Made by a program: the position numbers and the translations under genes. From positions 1,550,001 to 1,614,000 of the forward strand of contig NZ_CP040936.1 of assembly GCF_006352025.1 (NCBI RefSeq): a DNA stretch of 64,000 bases. Direction: 5' to 3'. This DNA comes from Hymenobacter sp. DG01 (GTDB lineage: Bacteria > Bacteroidota > Bacteroidia > Cytophagales > Hymenobacteraceae). Positions 43,380 through 51,829 of this stretch are shown here, piece by piece (positions within the stretch are counted from its first letter, which is position 1; every line of letters starts with the position of its first letter). Under the pieces are notes generated by a model. That model saw only the letters and a list, made by a program, of their open reading frames with translations. It searched no databases and had not been told where the DNA came from.

Positions 43380-43462
43380 TCACCCTCAGCAAAGCGGGGA
43401 ATTGGAGCTGGCTTCCAAAGTAAAATCCCGGTTTTTCGCTTTGCCCGGAATGACACCGTGAG
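43380..43462. repeat. Degenerate copy of the GTCATTCCG repeat family
   Basis: Read on the minus strand the right part is GTCATTCCGGGCAAAGCG, very similar to the core of the inverted repeats at 55564 and 59236; the left part carries a weakly inverted AGCAAAGCGGGGAATTGG. The pairing is poor, so it looks like a decayed element between convergent genes. Confidence 0.5.
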
Positions 43463-43471
43463 TTCAACTTC

Positions 43472-44521
43472 TTACACTTGATTGGGCACTACTTCTAGCG
43501 GCACAACCGGCCGGGCGGTGCCGGCCAGCTCGGCCAGGATTTCGTAGGAGCGCAGGCGGGCGGCAGGGTCGTAGATGTGCGACACCACCATCAGCTCCTG
43601 CACCTGGGTTTGCGCCCGGAAGGCTTCCAGCTTGCGGGCCAGGGTTTCGGGGCCACCAATAAACACGTAGGTCATCATCTGGCGCACGGCGGCCTCCTCG
43701 TAGTCGGTCCAGTAGCCGTCCATGGTGTCCAGCGGGGGCTGGAGCGGGAACGTAGTACCCCGGATGATGCCCAGGGCAAACACATAGAATGAGGTAGCCA
43801 GGCGCTCGGCTTCCTCATCGGTATCGGCCGCAATAACATTCACGCAGGCCATAGCATAGGACTCCGAAAGCTGGGCCGAAGGCCGGAAGTTGTTGCGGTA
43901 CAGGCGCAGAGCTTCGTGCAGATACGTGGGCGCAAAGTGGCTGGCGAAGGCGAACGGCAGGCCCAGCATAGCCGCCAGCTGAGCACTGTAAGTGCTGGAG
44001 CCCAGCAGCCAGATGGGAATATCGAGCCCTTCGCCCGGCACGGCCCGCACCCGGCTACCCCGGTTTTCGGCCGAAAGATAGGTTTGCAGCTCCTGCACGT
44101 TCTGGGGGAAGTCGTTGGCGGCCGTATGCTGGTCGCGCCGCAGGGCCATGGCCGTGAGCTGGTCGGTGCCGGGGGCGCGGCCCAGGCCCAGGTCAATGCG
44201 GCCGGGGTAGAGCGAGGCCAGCGTGCCGAACTGCTCGGCAATAACCAGGGGGGCGTGGTTGGGCAGCATAATGCCCCCCGAGCCAACCCGGATGGTAGAA
44301 GTAGCTCCGGCTACGTGCCCAATCAGAATGGATGTGGCCGAGGAGGCAATGCTGGCCATGTTGTGGTGCTCGGCCAGCCAGTAGCGCCGGTAGCCCCACT
44401 GCTCGGCGTGGCGGGCCAGGTCCACAGTGTTGCGAAACGTATCGGCGGCGGTGTAGCCGGCCCGGATGGCGGCCAGATCCAGCACCGAGAGGGTGAGGTT
44501 GGCAAGCGGCGTGGTAGTCAT
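43472..44521 (-). CDS. LLM-class flavin-dependent oxidoreductase
   Basis: A 349-residue flavin-dependent monooxygenase-like protein of the bacterial luciferase family. TIM-barrel motifs: [77 protein letters not shown], which is the classical LLM start, and [26 protein letters not shown] 44521 ([15 protein letters not shown]) is chosen over the much longer frame from 44641. Substrate unknown; these enzymes use FMNH2 supplied by a separate reductase. Cytosolic. Confidence 0.92.
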   Translation of the reverse strand: MTTTPLANLTLSVLDLAAIRAGYTAADTFRNTVDLARHAEQWGYRRYWLAEHHNMASIASSATSILIGHVAGATSTIRVGSGGIMLPNHAPLVIAEQFGTLASLYPGRIDLGLGRAPGTDQLTAMALRRDQHTAANDFPQNVQELQTYLSAENRGSRVRAVPGEGLDIPIWLLGSSTYSAQLAAMLGLPFAFASHFAPTYLHEALRLYRNNFRPSAQLSESYAMACVNVIAADTDEEAERLATSFYVFALGIIRGTTFPLQPPLDTMDGYWTDYEEAAVRQMMTYVFIGGPETLARKLEAFRAQTQVQELMVVSHIYDPAARLRSYEILAELAGTARPVVPLEVVPNQV

Positions 44522-44737
44522 AGCAAAAACGAAAGAAAAAGCGTTGGGTAGCGGCCCCGCCCCGTATGAGCGGTTTTTGGCCGCGGTGGGCCTTCTGCGC
44601 TGCCGGCTGTTTTGCCAGGAAGCAGAAGACAGAAAAACCAAGCCGGAGCCCCAAAGGTTTAGGGTTCGTTTGGACTATTGCACCGGAGCCCGACAGAACC
44701 AGCTGCCTCCGTCCGGCGCCGCCCTACCCCCTTTGCT

Positions 44738-45376
44738 ATGCAGAACCCCTTCTTCAACCGGGGCTTTCAGCGCAAGCGGCCCGCCAGCCAGCATGTGCTA
44801 CCCCCCGGCCAGTACGAAACCCAGGATTTTCCGGTGCTCAGTGCCGGGCCCACTCCCCGCATCGGCACCACCAAATGGGCATTCGGGCTGGATGGACTGG
44901 TAGCGCAGCCGCAGCACTGGAGCTGGGCCGGGTTTAACGCCCTGCCCCAGCAGGATTTCACGGTGGATATTCACTGCGTAACTCAGTGGTCGAAGTTTGG
45001 CACCCAGTGGCGCGGCGTGAGCCTGGATACGCTGCTAGCCCTGGCGGGCCCTACTCCCGAGGCTCGCTATGTAATGGCCCACTGCTACGGGGGCTACACC
45101 ACCAACCTGCCCCTGGCCGACCTGCTGGGCGGCAAGGCCTTTATTGGGCTGGAGTACGATGGCAAGCCCCTGGCACCCGACCACGGCGGCCCGGCCCGAT
45201 TGGTAGTGCCTCACCTCTACTTCTGGAAAAGTGCCAAGTGGGTGCAGCGCCTGGAGCTGCTGGCCGAAGACGCGCCTGGATTCTGGGAGCGGGCCGGCTA
45301 CAGCATGTACGGCGACCCATGGAAGGAGCAGCGCTACCTCGATGATGACGAGGACCTGTCCGCCGGCACCCGATGA
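44738..45376 (+). CDS. Sulfite-oxidase-like molybdopterin oxidoreductase
   Basis: A 212-residue protein of the YuiH/sulfite oxidase-like molybdopterin-binding family. The cofactor-ligating cysteine is C80 in DIHCVTQWSKFGTQWRGV, with TTKWAFGLDGLV and GYTTNLPLADLLGGKAFIGLEYDGKPLAPDHGGPARLVVPHLYFWKSAKWV as the Moco-binding strands. There is no signal peptide, so it is a cytoplasmic type. ATG 44738 is chosen over the longer frame from 44678. The next gene overlaps its stop codon (ATGA) and encodes an FNR-like reductase, so the two form a two-component oxidoreductase with electron flow from NAD(P)H to the Mo centre. Substrate unknown. Confidence 0.9.
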   Translation: MQNPFFNRGFQRKRPASQHVLPPGQYETQDFPVLSAGPTPRIGTTKWAFGLDGLVAQPQHWSWAGFNALPQQDFTVDIHCVTQWSKFGTQWRGVSLDTLLALAGPTPEARYVMAHCYGGYTTNLPLADLLGGKAFIGLEYDGKPLAPDHGGPARLVVPHLYFWKSAKWVQRLELLAEDAPGFWERAGYSMYGDPWKEQRYLDDDEDLSAGTR

Positions 45377-46113
45377 GCCGCCTGGAATGGCAGCTGGCCA
45401 CCGTGGAGGCCGTAGTGCCGGAAACGCCCCGCGTCAAAACGTTTGTATTGCGCCTACCCGCCTGGCAGCCCCACCGCGCCGGCCAGCACTATACCCTGCG
45501 CCTCACCGCCCCCGACGGCTACCAGGCCCTGCGCAGCTACTCCATTGCCTCCCCACCCGAGCAAACCGGCCAGATTGCCCTTACCGTGGAGCTGATAGAG
45601 GAAGGTGAAGTATCGGGCTACCTCTTTGAGGGCGTGCAAGCCGGCGACCAGCTGGAAGTGCGCGGTCCTATTGGTGGGTATTTCGTGTGGGAAGCTACGC
45701 CCCAGGCCGGGCCCCTGCTGCTAGTAGCCGGCGGCTCGGGAGTGGTGCCCCTGATGGCCATGCTGCGCCACCGCCAGCAAGCGGGCCTGCGCAACCCCAC
45801 CGTACTGCTGTACAGCATCCGGACACCCGACGACGTGATTTATGGGCCCGAGCTGCAGGCCATGGCCGCCGCTGATGCCTTGTTTACCTTGCTGCCCACA
45901 TTCACCCGCCAGGCCCCGGAGGGCTGGATCGGCTACCGGCGGCGCCCCGATGCGGACATGCTAACCGAAGTGTTGAGCCGGTTTCCTACCCCGCCCGAGT
46001 GCTTTATCTGCGGGCCAAACGGGCTGGTAGAAGCCGCTGCCACTGGCCTGGCTGCCCAGGGCGTGCCCCCGGAACACATCCGGACCGAGCGGTTCGGCCC
46101 CAGCGGCGTGTAG
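45373..46113 (+). CDS. FNR-like FAD-dependent reductase, partner of the molybdopterin protein
   Basis: A 246-residue ferredoxin-NAD(P)-reductase-like protein. The FAD-binding motif R54-S-Y-S57 in RSYSIAS, the NAD(P) site VAGGSGVVPLMAMLRH (residues about 118-133) and the C-terminal CFICGPNGLV are all present. No iron-sulfur domain follows, so it ends after the NAD domain. The start ATG overlaps the stop of the Moco gene (four-base overlap), a typical translational coupling. It should reduce the Mo protein or an unknown partner. Confidence 0.92.
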   Translation: MSRLEWQLATVEAVVPETPRVKTFVLRLPAWQPHRAGQHYTLRLTAPDGYQALRSYSIASPPEQTGQIALTVELIEEGEVSGYLFEGVQAGDQLEVRGPIGGYFVWEATPQAGPLLLVAGGSGVVPLMAMLRHRQQAGLRNPTVLLYSIRTPDDVIYGPELQAMAAADALFTLLPTFTRQAPEGWIGYRRRPDADMLTEVLSRFPTPPECFICGPNGLVEAAATGLAAQGVPPEHIRTERFGPSGV

Positions 46114-46229
46114 CCACCGGCCAGCCCGGTGCCGCCCGCCCAGTCCAACGCCAAAGGCATCCGACCGGGCGGGCGGAAGAGTTTGGGTTGATTCAGGGGG
46201 TAGGCAGGCACTGAGCCGGTTGGGCGTGA

Positions 46230-47000
46230 TTACGCCAGGTAGCCCCGTACCTGGTACACCAGGTACCCGGCTATTTCGTGCACCAGAATACCCCAGAGGC
46301 GAGGGGCATCATCCGAGGGAATCAGCCAGTAGGTGAGTGTAGGCTGCCGGTCCATGGAGTAGTAGGAAGCCGGAAAAGCAGCCGGGTGCAGCCCTACCCC
46401 CCGGAAGCAGCCCAAGGCCCGGCGCTCATGAAAAGCGGAGGTAATCAGCACGATGGACTTTATTTCGGGGTTCCGCGCCAGCAGGCTCTGGGTGTTGAGG
46501 GCGTTTTCGCGGGTGTTGCGGCTGCGGGTTTCCAGCAGAATATCCTGGCGGGGCACGCCGGCCAGCCGCAGCAGAATCCCCAGCTCCTCGGCTTCGGTGC
46601 GGGTTTTGGGGCCACCCAGGGCCCCCGACCCGCCTGACACGATGATCTTCCGGATACGGCCCGCGCGGTACAGCCATAGCGTGTGCAGCAGCCGGTCGGC
46701 GCCCTGCTCCACGTACACCCGGTCGTGGGGCGACTTGCGGCCCTTGGTGATGCCCGTCAGCAGCACCCCGGCATCGTGGCTCCCTAGTTGCTGCAGGGCT
46801 ACTGGGGGCACCTCCCAAGCCAGCAGGGCCTCGTTTACCAGCGCCCCATTGGTGAGCACCAGGGCCAGCACCAGGGCGGCCACTTTCAGCCGGTGGCCCC
46901 AGGGCGACTTGCGCAATATCAAGGCCAGCACCAGCAGCCCCACCAGCCACAGCGTAGGCGACAAAACAAAATCCAGCAGCTTGGACAGAACGAAAAACAT
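46230..47000 (-). CDS. YdcF/DUF218 family membrane protein
   Basis: A 256-residue protein with two N-terminal membrane helices (MFFVLSKLLDFVLSPTLWLVGLLVLALIL, then VAALVLALVLTNGALVN) and a DUF218 domain: AGVLLTGITK, IIVSGGSGALGGPKTRTEAEELGILLRLAG, LLETRSRNTRENALNTQSLL and SIVLITSAFHERRALGCFRGVGL. DUF218 proteins (SanA/YdcF) are involved in envelope or cell-wall permeability; the chemical role is not firmly known. ATG 47000 is chosen; the GTG at 47024 would add residues before the helix. Monocistronic. Confidence 0.9.
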   Translation of the reverse strand: MFFVLSKLLDFVLSPTLWLVGLLVLALILRKSPWGHRLKVAALVLALVLTNGALVNEALLAWEVPPVALQQLGSHDAGVLLTGITKGRKSPHDRVYVEQGADRLLHTLWLYRAGRIRKIIVSGGSGALGGPKTRTEAEELGILLRLAGVPRQDILLETRSRNTRENALNTQSLLARNPEIKSIVLITSAFHERRALGCFRGVGLHPAAFPASYYSMDRQPTLTYWLIPSDDAPRLWGILVHEIAGYLVYQVRGYLA

Positions 47001-47085
47001 AAGCGCAAAACTACAAGCGCCCACCTAACCAGCCGCGCCCAATGGCACTTTCACTGGTCTGGCAGAGTGAATATGCCGCACGAAA

Positions 47086-47128
47086 AACGCCCGTCTCCCA
47101 GCGTGCCGCACACCAGAAAACGGGCGTT
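47086..47128 (-). terminator. Putative terminator after the thioredoxin-like gene
   Basis: AACGCCCGT/ACGGGCGTT stem with a long 25-base loop, followed on the minus strand by a T-tract. Confidence 0.55.
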
Positions 47129-47203
47129 ATCATTGATTGTCAGACTATTCAACAGCTACCTCCAACCGCTACGGAGCGCTGCAGCCGGGCCGGCAGCGTT
47201 CAG

Positions 47204-47554
47204 CTAGGCTTCAGCAGAAGCGGTCTGCTCGGGGCAGGTTTGCAGCTTGCCCAGCATTTCCAAGACCTCGTCTTCGCTGCGTAGCGTGTCGCATTCCAGC
47301 AGGCGGCCCCGGCAGTAGGCTGCAAAGAACGGAGCCACTTTGGCGTCCATCATTTTGCGGGCCACGGGGTTTTCATCTGAGTCAAGACGCAGGAAAACCG
47401 TTTTCTGGAACCGTTCGTCCATGGAAAACCGCTCGAAGGGCGGAGCCAGCAGGTCGCACACCTCACAGTTCTCGGAAGTGAATTTGGCCAGCACGCGGGG
47501 GTAGTCGTGAATGAGGGTGCGCAGGCCGGCGTCGTTCGTGTCAATAACTTTCAT
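47204..47554 (-). CDS. Thioredoxin-like protein
   Basis: A 116-residue cytosolic thioredoxin-fold protein with the redox pair C30-E-V-C33 in FTSENCEVCDLL and a strand PFFAAYCRGRLLECDTL. The usual WCGPC is replaced, so reactivity may differ from classical thioredoxin. The cis-proline before the third strand is visible (VAPFFAAY). It may reduce a particular partner. Monocistronic with a terminator downstream; start ATG 47554. Confidence 0.82.
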   Translation of the reverse strand: MKVIDTNDAGLRTLIHDYPRVLAKFTSENCEVCDLLAPPFERFSMDERFQKTVFLRLDSDENPVARKMMDAKVAPFFAAYCRGRLLECDTLRSEDEVLEMLGKLQTCPEQTASAEA

Positions 47555-47618
47555 GCGGTAGGAAAAAGGTGCCTGAAGCAGCCAACCAGTACCGGTTAGC
47601 TTAATTTTTCGGCAGACA

Positions 47619-47658
47619 AAAAGTCCGGCCCGAAAAATTCCATTTCGGGCCGGATTTT
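47619..47658 (-). terminator. Terminator after the DUF885 gene
   Basis: TCCGGCCCGAAA and TTTCGGGCCGGA arms with a seven-base loop and adjacent T/A runs. Confidence 0.85.
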
Positions 47659-47686
47659 CAGTTTCTACGACAGTGCTTCTGATGGG

Positions 47687-49468
47687 TTAGCTACTTTTCA
47701 GCATCATCTGGCGGATGTACTTCACGGGGGCGCTGCCGTAGCTCAGGAACTGCTCGTGGAAGGACTTCAGATCGAACTTGCTGCCCTGCTGCTTTTTCAG
47801 CTCCTGGCGCAAATCATAGATTTCGGTGGAGCCGGTGAAGTAGCTGTTGAGCTGCACCTGGCTCAGGGTGGCGCGGCGCCACTTGTTACGGGCCTCGGCT
47901 TCTTCCTGAAACCCGTCGCGCTGGAGCAGGGCCACGGCCTGGGTTTCGGTGATGGTACCGGCCTGCACGTCGTGGTCGAGGATGGCGTTCAGGGTCACGC
48001 GCATGTTCCACTTATCCCACATCAGCCAGATTTCGTCGGTGTTGCCGCCGTAGCCGCTTTCCAGCATCATGCGCTCGGTGTACACGGCCCAGCCCTCAAT
48101 CATGGCCCCGTTGCCGAAGATGGACTTCACCAGCGAGGGGCTACGGTTGGCGTACACCAGTTGGGTGTAGTGGCCCGGAATGGCTTCGTGGATGTTAAGA
48201 ATCTGGAGGGTGTACTGGTTGTACTCGCGCAGGTAGCTTTCGGCCTGGGCCGCCGTTTGCCCATCCAGAGGCTCCACGTTATAATAGGTATTGGCAGCCT
48301 TATCGTAGGGGCCGGGGGCCGAAATGCTGGCCCCGGCGCCGCTGCCGCGCATGTATAGGGGCGTTTCGCGTACTACCAGGGGCTTGGTGGGGTCCTGGGT
48401 GAGCAGCTTATGATCATCCACCCACTTCACGAGGGTAGGCATCTGGTCCTTCACGGCCTGCACGAAGCCGGCGGGGGTAGCGTGCTTCTCGGAGAGCTTA
48501 CCGATAACCTGCTTGATCAGGGCTACGGAATCGGTGGGCGCGGTCTGGCCAGGGAAGTACTTGGGCCAGAGGCGGGCGGCGCGCTTGCCCATGTCGCGGA
48601 GCAGCTCCTGGCGGTGCTGCTGGGCCTTTTGGTACACCTGGTCGGCGGAGTAGGTGGACTGAATATCCAGGGCGAACTTGCGGTCAAACAGGGGCTTGCC
48701 GATGCGGAAGCTCCGGAACTTGCTGGCCGGCAGCACCTCCTGCTGCAGAAAGCGCACGTAGCCTTCCATCACGAGGCGGGTGGTAGCAATGCGGCTCTGC
48801 AGGTCCTTCTTCTCCTGGGCCGTCAGCCCCGACTTCGCCACCGAATCCTGCAGGGCCTGACCGAACACGGCCAACCCGCCCTGGTTTTGCAGAATGGCCA
48901 GGTTGGTATGCTCGCGGGTGGGCGTCTGGATGTTCTGCTTAGCGGCCTCGTAGTAGTCGGCGGCGCGGCTGATTTTGCTGCTGATGGCGCGCAGGCGGCG
49001 GTCGAGGGGGTGGTAGCGGCCGTTCAGGATTTCGGCCACCGAGGAGCCCAGATTGTAGTTAGCCGGGTTCCATTGCCAGTCGCGCAGAGTATCGGCGTAG
49101 AAGCGGGCCGATTCCAGGTAGTTCTGCAGCAGGCGGTAGTCGGTCTGGTTGTTTACCGACAGATCCTCAACCTTGAAGATTTCCATTTCCTGGCGACGGC
49201 GCGCCAGGGCGGCGGCCTCCGTCTGGCGGCGGCCGGCGTTAGGAATTACCAGCAGGGAATCGTAGCGGTGGTAGCCGGCCGAGGAGGCCCATTCGGGGTT
49301 ATAGTACCACAAGGAGTCAATGAAGCGCTGCTTATACCGGTCAAAGTCGGCATCAACGGTTTCGGGGGTGCCAGAGGTGGGCTTGGAGCCGGAGTTGCAG
49401 GCGCCGAGGGCCGCCAGGCCCGCCACAGCCGCCGCCAGCACCAGCCGGGAGGGGTAGGAGTTCGTCAT
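47687..49468 (-). CDS. DUF885 family secreted protein (putative metallopeptidase-like lipoprotein)
   Basis: A 593-residue envelope lipoprotein with signal MTNSYPSRLVLAAAVAGLAALGAC. DUF885 proteins are alpha-helical and carry a metal-binding HExxxxH signature; here it is HEAIPGHYTQ within NIHEAIPGHYTQLVYANRS, and the later Glu (EGWAVYTERMML) can be the third ligand, as in M3/M32-type peptidases. The C terminus ends with LYKVKYIRQMMLKSS-like residues. It should act in the periplasm. The lipobox Cys is at about 24. Substrate unknown; related proteins in Bacteroidota are annotated as peptidases or hydrolases. Start ATG 49468 with a TACCTTGG box 29 bases upstream. Confidence 0.92.
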   Translation of the reverse strand: MTNSYPSRLVLAAAVAGLAALGACNSGSKPTSGTPETVDADFDRYKQRFIDSLWYYNPEWASSAGYHRYDSLLVIPNAGRRQTEAAALARRRQEMEIFKVEDLSVNNQTDYRLLQNYLESARFYADTLRDWQWNPANYNLGSSVAEILNGRYHPLDRRLRAISSKISRAADYYEAAKQNIQTPTREHTNLAILQNQGGLAVFGQALQDSVAKSGLTAQEKKDLQSRIATTRLVMEGYVRFLQQEVLPASKFRSFRIGKPLFDRKFALDIQSTYSADQVYQKAQQHRQELLRDMGKRAARLWPKYFPGQTAPTDSVALIKQVIGKLSEKHATPAGFVQAVKDQMPTLVKWVDDHKLLTQDPTKPLVVRETPLYMRGSGAGASISAPGPYDKAANTYYNVEPLDGQTAAQAESYLREYNQYTLQILNIHEAIPGHYTQLVYANRSPSLVKSIFGNGAMIEGWAVYTERMMLESGYGGNTDEIWLMWDKWNMRVTLNAILDHDVQAGTITETQAVALLQRDGFQEEAEARNKWRRATLSQVQLNSYFTGSTEIYDLRQELKKQQGSKFDLKSFHEQFLSYGSAPVKYIRQMMLKSS

Positions 49469-49624
49469 GAATACAGGAAAAGGGGTAGTTCAGGTGCCAA
49501 GGTAGCGGACAAGGACGCAGAAACCGGCCGGGCGTTGCGGCCCGCGGCCTGCCCTCGCGGCGTCCGTCGCAACTTACTTATCTTACGGCCGCTAGTATCC
49601 TACCCCTGTTTTTATTCCTGACTT

Positions 49625-50065
49625 ATGCGCAATGCTTCCTTAGCAGCTTATCTGAACCTGGAGGGCTACGCGACGGCTATCCCCTTGGATGCCAGCCGCT
49701 ACGAGAGGTTTCAGCACCTTGATTACCGGGGTCGCCCCCGCAGCCGGGTGCGGGCCGGGCGCTAGAACTTCGTTACCAGCAACCTCGACCCCGCCCATTA
49801 CCAGCAGTTCCTAGCCCTGATGCTCAGCCCCGGCGCCCTGGTAGATGCCCGCGCCACCTACGGCCGCGCCGACGGGCAGGGCACCTTCGTGACGGTGTGG
49901 GGCCGGCGCTGCAGCGTGTGCCACGTGTTTAGCTACTTCGACGCCCACGGCACCCAGGGCCAGCAGCCCGGTTGGACGCTCTACTTTACCCTGGCCGCTG
50001 AGGAAATGGGCCGCGAAGCGGGTTCGGCCGATCCGTTTGTGACCGATGGGCCGGGGGTAGCGTAG
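49625..50065 (+). pseudogene. Hypothetical gene interrupted by one in-frame TAG
   Basis: A 441-base frame starts at ATG 49625 (MRNASLAAYLNLEGYATAIP) and continues, after a TAG at 49763-49765, for another 99 codons to TAG 50065 (with AHYQQFLALMLSPGALVDARATYGR). There is no frame shift, and codon use is the same on both sides. The family is not recognised. A TATCTTAC box stands 46 bases before the ATG. Possibilities: a real nonsense mutation, a sequencing error or a natural read-through. The second half has its own ATG at 49820, so it might be expressed alone. Confidence 0.6.
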
Positions 50066-50119
50066 CCGTGCCAGGAGGCCAAAGACGAGACATAGTTCTG
50101 CTTTGGCAGAGTCCGGCTG

Positions 50120-50659
50120 CTAGGCCACCGTCCAACCGGCCCGTGCAGGTACGGAGGCCCGGTCGTAGAGATGCACTTTGATTTTCAGTGGCTTGAACAT
50201 TGTCTTTAGCTTAGTGAGCAGGTTCTGCCGGTTGGTGCGCTGGTTTTGCTTCTGAATACGACTCAGGCCGGCGGTATCTTCTTCCAGGAATAGCACCACA
50301 TCCAGGTGCTCCGGCGGGGGTAGCACATAGCCACGCAGAGGCGCAAACTCCGGCTGCCCAAGGCGCAGGCCCAGGTAGAGGGCGCTCAGGGTATGCAGAA
50401 ATTTCTGGCCCACTTCTTCTGCCAGTTCTCCCGATGTGATGCGCCTGCGGTTCGCCACGGCGTAGCCCCGAAAGTCCTTTACTTCCAATAAAACCAAGCG
50501 CCCGGCAACGGAATCAGCCGCTACAATATCTACGGCTTTTATATCGATGAAATTTCTGTCGATGAGCTGCTTATAGAATCCGGCAGGTTCATCGTACTTC
50601 AGCGCTACCCAGGTGCCCGGAAAATCAAACGTCAGGCGGTCCTCAGTTATCGTCGGCAT
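50120..50659 (-). CDS. PD-(D/E)xK-like nuclease paired with an ATPase
   Basis: A 179-residue cytosolic protein. The pattern I39-D-I-K-A-V-D44 ... L57-L-E59-V-K61 matches the core of the PD-(D/E)xK nuclease fold (D44, E59, K61), with a helix (EEVGQKFLHTLSALYLGL) following. The C terminus is basic. I do not recognise a named family. Its start codon overlaps the 3' end of the ATPase gene by 17 bases, so the two are translated together and probably form an ATPase-nuclease complex. The neighbouring restriction-modification enzyme suggests antiviral defence. Nuclease activity is an inference from motif and context. Confidence 0.75.
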   Translation of the reverse strand: MPTITEDRLTFDFPGTWVALKYDEPAGFYKQLIDRNFIDIKAVDIVAADSVAGRLVLLEVKDFRGYAVANRRRITSGELAEEVGQKFLHTLSALYLGLRLGQPEFAPLRGYVLPPPEHLDVVLFLEEDTAGLSRIQKQNQRTNRQNLLTKLKTMFKPLKIKVHLYDRASVPARAGWTVA

Positions 50660-51743
50660 CCTCCTGGTCTAAGACTTCCTGAAAACGATCCGCCAGATCC
50701 AGCTCCGCATCCAGGGCGGCAATGTCGGGCAGCTGCTCCAGGTCGTTGGTTGCGGTTACCTCCACGCCTTTGCCGGGCCGCTCATTCAGGCCGAAGTAGC
50801 GTACCTGGCCCGCCGGGTGCTGCCGGGACAGAATGTGAAACTCCTTGAGCAGAAACAGACTGTGGGTAGCCAGGATAATCTGAAAGCCCTGGGCGGCCAG
50901 CTGCACCAGCAGCTCCGCCAGCTTCCGCAGCAGCGCGGGGTTTAGGTTGGCTTCAGGCTCGTCCCAATACAGTGTGGTTTCCTTGGTGAGGGTGCCGTTG
51001 CCGAGCAGGTAGGCCAGAGTGCCCAGCTTGCGGAATCCTTCTGCCACCAAACCTATTTCAAAGGCTTCCCCTTCCGATGGCTGCAGGTAGAAGCGGCCGT
51101 TTTCTGCCTTGATGGTACCGCCCATAGCTTCGCCGAGCGCCTGTATCACCGGCTGCGCGGCGGCGGGTGGCTCGGATTTTAGGCGGATGGTGAGCTTGCG
51201 GGCAAGATTGATGTAGGTGGTATCTAGTAAATCAGGATACTGGTCACTCAGCCCAATTATATCGGGCATCATAGTTAGAATCTCCTTAGCAGGGATAAAG
51301 ATGGGGTTGTCAAACTTTCCATTTTTTAGAGGAGGTGTCGGCTCGTCAAATTCCATTCCCCCTTTATAATCTTCACTATCATTGGGTGGTATAATTTTTA
51401 CCATAAAACTCCCATGCTGCATAATATCCAGCTCAAATTCTATTACAGCTGGCTCACTACTACTTTCTCGTCTAACTAAACTGTGCCAATGCTCAGCTCG
51501 AAAATTCTTTTCTAAGAAAATTAAGCTCATCATCCAATGATGATTGATAATAGCCTTGTCTGCTGTCCGCAGCCGTGAAGATCGACCCACCGTTACCGCC
51601 GCTACCTCCACCGCATACCCCAGCTTCAAGACATGGCTCTTGCCCGTACCATTAGCCCCGACAAGCACGTTCAGGCCGGGACTGAAGTTGAATTCGGCAT
51701 CCTCAAAAACGGTGAAATTGCGGACGTGAAGGCGTTTTAGCAT
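50643..51743 (-). CDS. AAA-type ATPase (RecF/OLD-like) of a two-gene defence pair
   Basis: A 366-residue ATPase of the SMC/RecF/OLD-like AAA class. Walker A is GANGTGKS in FSPGLNVLVGANGTGKSHVLKLGYAVE (about residue 28-36); the ABC-like signature region is LVAEGFRKLGTLAYLLGNG; Walker B is LYWDEPEANLNPALL; the switch histidine follows in IILATHSLFLLKEF. No TOPRIM nuclease domain is fused; this role is taken by the separate PD-(D/E)xK-like gene that overlaps its end by 17 bases. Residues about 62-177 are encoded by clearly AT-rich DNA (51215-51560), unlike both flanks, which points to a module exchanged by recombination. Divergent from the RM gene. Confidence 0.87.
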   Translation of the reverse strand: MLKRLHVRNFTVFEDAEFNFSPGLNVLVGANGTGKSHVLKLGYAVEVAAVTVGRSSRLRTADKAIINHHWMMSLIFLEKNFRAEHWHSLVRRESSSEPAVIEFELDIMQHGSFMVKIIPPNDSEDYKGGMEFDEPTPPLKNGKFDNPIFIPAKEILTMMPDIIGLSDQYPDLLDTTYINLARKLTIRLKSEPPAAAQPVIQALGEAMGGTIKAENGRFYLQPSEGEAFEIGLVAEGFRKLGTLAYLLGNGTLTKETTLYWDEPEANLNPALLRKLAELLVQLAAQGFQIILATHSLFLLKEFHILSRQHPAGQVRYFGLNERPGKGVEVTATNDLEQLPDIAALDAELDLADRFQEVLDQEDADDN

Positions 51744-51829
51744 GTGGCGAAGCTACCGATTTATTTCTGGTACGGAAACCGCGCGGCCGGGCCGCCCTCC
51801 CCGCCCGGCTGCGTATCTTGCCGTTTCCT

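Noticed and set aside
41045..43456. 803-codon open frame on the minus strand
   Set aside because: It lies opposite the glucanase gene, is Gly/Arg/Val-rich without motifs and is explained by high GC and the repeated Ig-like coding sequence on the plus strand.
50120..51743. PARIS or Gabija system
   Set aside because: The small partner shows no TOPRIM or UvrD-like motifs and the ATPase has no fused nuclease.
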